DNA of 64,000 bases from Salinithrix halophila (lineage in GTDB: Bacteria > Bacillota > Bacilli > Thermoactinomycetales > DSM-45169): positions 310,001 to 374,000 of the forward strand of contig NZ_JBHSAP010000007.1 in NCBI RefSeq assembly GCF_042650125.1. The letters are read 5' to 3'. The notes beneath the pieces were generated by a model. That model did no database searches, had not been told where the DNA came from, and was given only the letters and a program-made list of their open reading frames with translations. This document shows positions 60,759 through 64,000 of the stretch, piece by piece (positions within the stretch are counted from its first letter, which is position 1; each line of letters starts with the position of its first letter). The translations under genes and the position numbers were made by a program.

Positions 60759-61859
60759 ATGGCACGGACCTTTCTACCCGAAATTAACTTTCTCAGAGGG
60801 TTGGCCTGCTTGGGAGTGTTAATTGTTCATGTCAGTGCTACCTATTATTACAAGAACGGACAAGTGTGGGATGAGGCCATCATTTTTCTCAATCAGATCG
60901 GCCGGTTCGGCACCCCTGCCTTCGCGGTTCTAAGCGGCTTCCTTCTTTTTTATCCCTATTTTCAAAAGCCCTTTTTCCTTTCCCGTTTCACCCGCTCCAA
61001 GCTAGTAAAGATTGTATCTCCCTTTATGGTGTGGGGCCTCTTCTATTTTGCCTTGTCCCAGTGGATCCACCCCAGTTCCCTCCAACTCTCCTTCTCCCAG
61101 ATCGTCAAACTGTTCGGCCTCGGGCAATCTTTCTACCATCTCTATTTCATGTCGCTCGTCATTCAGTTCTACGCCGTTTTTCCCCTTCTTCAGCGATGGC
61201 TTACCACTTCTCTCCGCTGGTGGGTCGCCCTTGGAGGAGCCCTAATTGTCAACACCGTTTTATTGCTCCTTCGGGCTGATCACCTAGACGGGCTAGCCCA
61301 GGCCGTCCTGCTTGAAAAAGCTATTCTTCCCTCCTGGATCTTTTATTTCATTTTTGGCGGATTTATCGCTTTTCACTGGGAGCGCCTTTCCCATCACCTG
61401 CGAGCCTATGCTTGGTCTTACCTCGTTATTGGTCTTTTGCTGATCCTCGGAGCTATGCTGGAATACCAGCACTTCGGTATTTACACCTCCAAGCGCCTGT
61501 CCAATCTGGTAAACATCCCCCTGCTAAGCCTGGCCGTCTTCGCTCTTTTCTCCCTGATAAAAGAGTCTGGCTGGATTGTGCGATCTGTGATGGAAATCGG
61601 TTCTCGAGGGTTCGGTATTTACCTGATCCACCCCCTGGTTCTCTTTCTTGCCGGGGAAGTCCTGCCCGCTCCCTGGTGGCATCCTAACCTATTCGGAGCC
61701 GTGTATGTGTTGATCTTAGTAGGTTCCATCCTTCTGGTGAAAGCCATCCAGACACTCCCTTTCTCTCAGTATCTGCTCACCGTCCCCAAGGACCCTAGGA
61801 GCTCCCACACTCCACACACCCGTATCCCCGATTCTGCCTCGGTAACCGTTTTCAAATAG
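60759..61859 (+). CDS. Acyltransferase family 3 membrane protein
   Basis: A 366-residue integral membrane protein with about ten helices. It opens with EINFLRGLACLGVLIVHVSA, the catalytic Arg/His region of the acyltransferase-3 (OafA/YrhL) family, and ends with GIYLIHPLVLFL. Members O-acetylate cell-surface sugars, peptidoglycan or antibiotics. The ATG at 60759 has AAAGGGG six bases upstream. The gene follows a terminator-like leader. Confidence 0.82.
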   Translation: MARTFLPEINFLRGLACLGVLIVHVSATYYYKNGQVWDEAIIFLNQIGRFGTPAFAVLSGFLLFYPYFQKPFFLSRFTRSKLVKIVSPFMVWGLFYFALSQWIHPSSLQLSFSQIVKLFGLGQSFYHLYFMSLVIQFYAVFPLLQRWLTTSLRWWVALGGALIVNTVLLLLRADHLDGLAQAVLLEKAILPSWIFYFIFGGFIAFHWERLSHHLRAYAWSYLVIGLLLILGAMLEYQHFGIYTSKRLSNLVNIPLLSLAVFALFSLIKESGWIVRSVMEIGSRGFGIYLIHPLVLFLAGEVLPAPWWHPNLFGAVYVLILVGSILLVKAIQTLPFSQYLLTVPKDPRSSHTPHTRIPDSASVTVFK

Positions 61860-61924
61860 AGGGTGCCCCCTTCCTACCAATCTCGGTATAATGGAAGAAG
61901 AACCATCCTAGAGGGGGAAACCGT

Positions 61925-62137
61925 ATGTACCATATGACCGTCTTTGACCAGACAGGGAGCAAGCTGTACGACGAACCCATCGAAGCCGTCACGGATGCGG
62001 AAGCGAAAAAGAAGGGCCTCGACGTCCTAGAAGAAAAGGAGTATCAAGCCTACCCTTTCCGCATTTTCCATTCCTCCGGCCGCCTGGTCGAATTCCAAAG
62101 CCACAAAGCAAAGAAAGCCGCCAAAACCGGCGCGTAA
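61925..62137 (+). CDS. YhzD-like small protein
   Basis: A 70-residue soluble protein resembling Bacillus YhzD in length and pattern: YHMTVFDQTGSKLYDE, then DAEAKKKGLDVLEEKEY, then a short strand HSSGRLVEF and a basic tail. AGGGGG lies upstream of the ATG. The role of the family is not known. It is monocistronic, with a terminator directly behind it. Confidence 0.7.
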   Translation: MYHMTVFDQTGSKLYDEPIEAVTDAEAKKKGLDVLEEKEYQAYPFRIFHSSGRLVEFQSHKAKKAAKTGA

Positions 62138-62144
62138 ACACAAA

Positions 62145-62176
62145 AACCCGTCGGAAGAACCGGCGGGTTGCGTTTA
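62145..62176 (+). terminator. Terminator after the YhzD-like gene
   Basis: AACCCGTCGG and CCGGCGGGTT (one G-U) pair; the downstream T tract is short. Confidence 0.75.
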
Positions 62177-62184
62177 TAAATGGT

Positions 62185-62605
62185 GTCTCTCTTGAGACTC
62201 CACACGGCTGAAGCCATGGGATTCTTGGGTAGTTAGCGCCCTCAGTCCATTTCTGTTTCGGACAACTCCCAAGTTCAGGGCTGTCTCATCAGCCCATCCC
62301 ATGCAGTTAGAGTGTACCCACATGGGCGGAACGCCTGTTACCAGCGTTCTAGTTCCTGATCGCTCACTCTTATGGTTTTACCCAGCGGGAGAGATTCGTT
62401 CGCCGCTGGAACCCCATACCATAACGTTTTCAAGGAACAACCCACTACCAGTGGGATGAGCACCGCTCATATGTTCGATTATATTAGGAATTGGTTGATA
62501 TTTCCATCCCCGAAGGGGGTTCCGATCAACGCCGTCTTTCGATTGAAACCGTGGGCTTTCAAACGGCAACTTACTGTAAAAGGATCTCCTCATATAGCTG
62601 ACCTC
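62185..62605 (-). mobile_element. Relic resembling the guide-RNA (omega/reRNA) end of an IS200/IS605-type element
   Basis: About 420 bases without a credible gene. Read on the minus strand, the last part runs AATCCCATGGCTTCAGCC then GTGTGGAGTCTC, very like the conserved right end of TnpB-carrying elements. Upstream of it are several GC-rich complementary segments such as CAGCGG/CCGCTG and GGGCTGATGAGACAGCCC. No TnpA or TnpB frame survives; a 71-codon open stretch here has no transposase motifs. Recognition is by eye, so the assignment is tentative. Confidence 0.45.
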
Positions 62606-62647
62606 TTGAAAGGATGATTATCTTTCATAGAAGGGGGAGCCTCCTCC

Positions 62648-62848
62648 TCAACATCCACCACCGCCGCTATCTCCTCCCCCACAGTCTCCTCCGCCGCTAT
62701 CACTCCCACTGTCACCCGCATACCAGAAGGCTCCTGAGGAATCTCTTCCTCTTCCACGACTTCGTGTTCCTTTGGGTTTGGACGGCCATACGATCCCTAC
62801 AACCACGATCATCAGGATAAAAACAATAATTCCAATGGTTCCATCCAT
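62648..62848 (-). CDS. Small membrane protein with Gly/Ser/Cys-rich tail
   Basis: A 66-residue protein. The first 21 residues form one TM helix (MDGTIGIIVFILMIVVVGIV). A basic stretch (KPKGTRSRGRGR) follows, then a low-complexity tail of SGGGDCGGG-type repeats with two cysteines. GGAGG lies eight bases before the ATG. Gly/Cys-rich tails of this sort occur in several small membrane proteins of unknown role. It lies between the mobile-element relic and the osmC gene. Confidence 0.65.
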   Translation of the reverse strand: MDGTIGIIVFILMIVVVGIVWPSKPKGTRSRGRGRDSSGAFWYAGDSGSDSGGGDCGGGDSGGGGC

Positions 62849-62895
62849 CTTGATTTCCTCCTCTCACTAGTCCAATCGTTTTTTTCCATGAGCCC

Positions 62896-63345
62896 TCAAC
62901 TTTCCCTATTCACCGTCGCTTGGACGGACAGATCCACATTGCCGCGCAGAGCGTTGGAGATCATGCAGCTTTTTTCCGCAGCTTCGGTGAAAGATTCCGC
63001 ATCCTTCCTGTGCTTCGCTGTCGCTTCGGCTCCCAGCACGACATGAGGATAATGAGTGACGCTTTCAAATTGGAGGCCGTTTTTATTCACACTGACTACA
63101 CCGACGGTCTCCAGGGTTAGAGAGACCACTGGGATGCTTTTTCTCTCCAGCATGGCCGCTAGGGTAATCAGGTAACAAGTAGCCGCAGCCCCGATCAACA
63201 TCTCGTCAGGGTTGGTTCCGATCCCCGGCCCTTTCATCTCCGACGGGATGGATATCTTTGTCTGTAGGTTCCCTGCCGTGATCGTACCTTCTCCATTCCG
63301 TCCTCCGTTCCAGTCTGCCGTGAGGCGGAATTCATGCCTGGCCAT
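62896..63345 (-). CDS. OsmC-family peroxiredoxin-like protein
   Basis: A 149-residue thiol peroxidase. Both OsmC/Ohr cysteines are present (AAATCYLITLAA and AEKSCMISNAL), as is the N-terminal WNGGRNGEG segment. These enzymes reduce organic hydroperoxides in the cytosol. The ATG at 63345 has AAAGGAGGG six bases upstream; the longer frame to 63414 reads through it. Sequence fits the YmaD/SACOL1771-like subgroup better than Ohr. Confidence 0.9.
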   Translation of the reverse strand: MARHEFRLTADWNGGRNGEGTITAGNLQTKISIPSEMKGPGIGTNPDEMLIGAAATCYLITLAAMLERKSIPVVSLTLETVGVVSVNKNGLQFESVTHYPHVVLGAEATAKHRKDAESFTEAAEKSCMISNALRGNVDLSVQATVNRES

Positions 63346-63446
63346 CACTTTCCCTCCTTTCACGATTTTCTTCCCCGGGAAATAACCTTTTTTGAAGATA
63401 CCCCCTACCCTCATTCACCGTAAAAGAAGAATTTCCTTCCAGAGAG

Positions 63447-63999
63447 TCAGGCAGATTTTTTTTGTTTTCGATTCATCTTCTCTTTCCGGTAGATCCTCTC
63501 GATGTAATCCTTCGTCTCCTCCCGAACTTCCTTACTCATCGCCAACAGAGCGATCATGTTGGGGATGACAATCATGGCGAGCAGGATATCAAGGAACTGC
63601 CAGATAAACTTCAATCCCCCAATCGCACCGATAAACATGGAAAGAACATAAACCAGCCGCATCACTTTGGAAAAGCGGAGGCCGAAGAGATATTCCGCCT
63701 GTTTCTCCCCGTAATAAATGAGCACCCCAACCGTAGTCAGCACAAACAGAAGCAAGAAAAAGGAAACAAATACGCCACCGGCTGTGGTACCGCCAAGGAT
63801 CTGCCCGAAAGCAGCAGGTACAGCAGTCGCCGGATTGTCAGTTTTGAGCCATTCCCCAGATGTAAGAACAGCGAGACCTGTAGCGGTACAGATCACCAAC
63901 GTATCCATCGCCACCCCGAAAATCCCCCACAATCCCTGGCGGGCGGGGTGATCCGTCTGGGCTGGCGCCTGGGCGATGGCCCCAGTCCCCATCCCGGCT
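63447..63999 (-). CDS. Alanine/glycine:cation symporter, C-terminal part (cut by right edge)
   Basis: The last 183 codons of an AGCS-family (DagA/AlsT-type) sodium:amino-acid symporter. The fragment begins in the conserved AGMGTGAIAQAPAQTDHPARQG, continues through about four TM helices and ends with a basic cytoplasmic tail. It imports alanine or glycine with Na+ or H+. The 5' part and promoter lie beyond the window. Alanine uptake would feed the ald product. Confidence 0.9.
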   Translation of the reverse strand, partial: AGMGTGAIAQAPAQTDHPARQGLWGIFGVAMDTLVICTATGLAVLTSGEWLKTDNPATAVPAAFGQILGGTTAGGVFVSFFLLLFVLTTVGVLIYYGEKQAEYLFGLRFSKVMRLVYVLSMFIGAIGGLKFIWQFLDILLAMIVIPNMIALLAMSKEVREETKDYIERIYRKEKMNRKQKKSA

Positions 64000-64000
64000 T

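Noticed and set aside
62378..62593. A 71-codon minus-strand frame in the mobile-element relic
   Set aside because: It has no ribosome binding site, no transposase motif, and overlaps the structured RNA-like region; more likely non-coding.
1..64000. CRISPR arrays, tRNA or rRNA genes
   Set aside because: No regularly spaced repeats, no tRNA-like CCA/TYC signatures and no rRNA-like blocks were seen on reading both strands; a tRNA scan would settle this.

Overview
The window reads as a chromosome segment of a moderately GC-rich, endospore-forming member of the Bacillales. The gene content, AGGAGG-type ribosome binding sites with frequent GTG/TTG starts, a menaquinone cluster, a PucR regulator beside ald, GlnR/TnrA-type operators and many U-tract terminators all fit. 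Thermoactinomycetaceae is my best guess for the family, but this is inference from gene content only. I see no rRNA, tRNA, CRISPR array or intact transposase.

Layout. (1) 1-6.1 kb: the right part of a plus-strand operon that runs off the left edge. It holds an arginase-like (UPF0489-type) protein with a TPR tail, an M42 aminopeptidase, a 14-TM MFS exporter and a large JmjC/cupin oxygenase; it looks like a peptide-modification and export locus. (2) 6.2-7.4 kb: an unknown membrane protein and a small partner. (3) 7.4-17.4 kb: nitrate and nitrite assimilation on the minus strand (transporter, a single open frame joining nitrate reductase to the large subunit of nitrite reductase, nirD, sumT, sirB). 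Divergent from it are an ANTAR antiterminator gene and a TrpD-like gene. The space between carries two GlnR/TnrA boxes, a sigma-A promoter, a double-hexaloop ANTAR target and a terminator. (4) 17.6-28.7 kb: housekeeping and stress genes (GNAT, cyclophilin, flavoprotein, truncated haemoglobin, TypA/BipA, a CPYC flavoprotein, an MFS pump), a low-GC pair of tiny membrane-active ORFs, chrA, a VOC protein and a CurA-type reductase. (5) 28.7-38.1 kb: menC, menE, menB, menH, menD, menF and menA, i.e. chorismate to demethylmenaquinone, interrupted by a DUF1259 gene. (6) 38.2-45.2 kb: ald with convergent adeR-like pucR gene, trxB, a 34-codon probable sporulation peptide, msrA, and an NhaC-type antiporter behind an attenuator-like leader. 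(7) 45.3-50.8 kb: the ribose operon rbsR-K-A-C-B, without rbsD. (8) 51-56.7 kb: DinB-like and VanY-like proteins, then a low-GC inducible beta-lactamase cassette (bla, blaR1, blaI) with a perfect 35-bp operator. (9) 56.7-64 kb: nitronate monooxygenase, a methyltransferase, a cytochrome P450, an acyltransferase, YhzD-like and Gly/Cys-rich small proteins, a relic that looks like an IS200/IS605 guide-RNA end, an OsmC protein, and a cation symporter cut by the right edge.

How they work together. NarK-type uptake, the fused NasC-NirB protein and NirD would take nitrate to ammonium, with SumT and SirB supplying siroheme. Nitrogen status would act through GlnR/TnrA and nitrate or nitrite through the ANTAR protein. 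The men genes supply the respiratory quinone. The most unusual observations are the NasC-NirB fusion with a retained internal start, the left-edge peptide-modification locus, the hairpin between the typA ribosome binding site and its start, and the nhaC leader.
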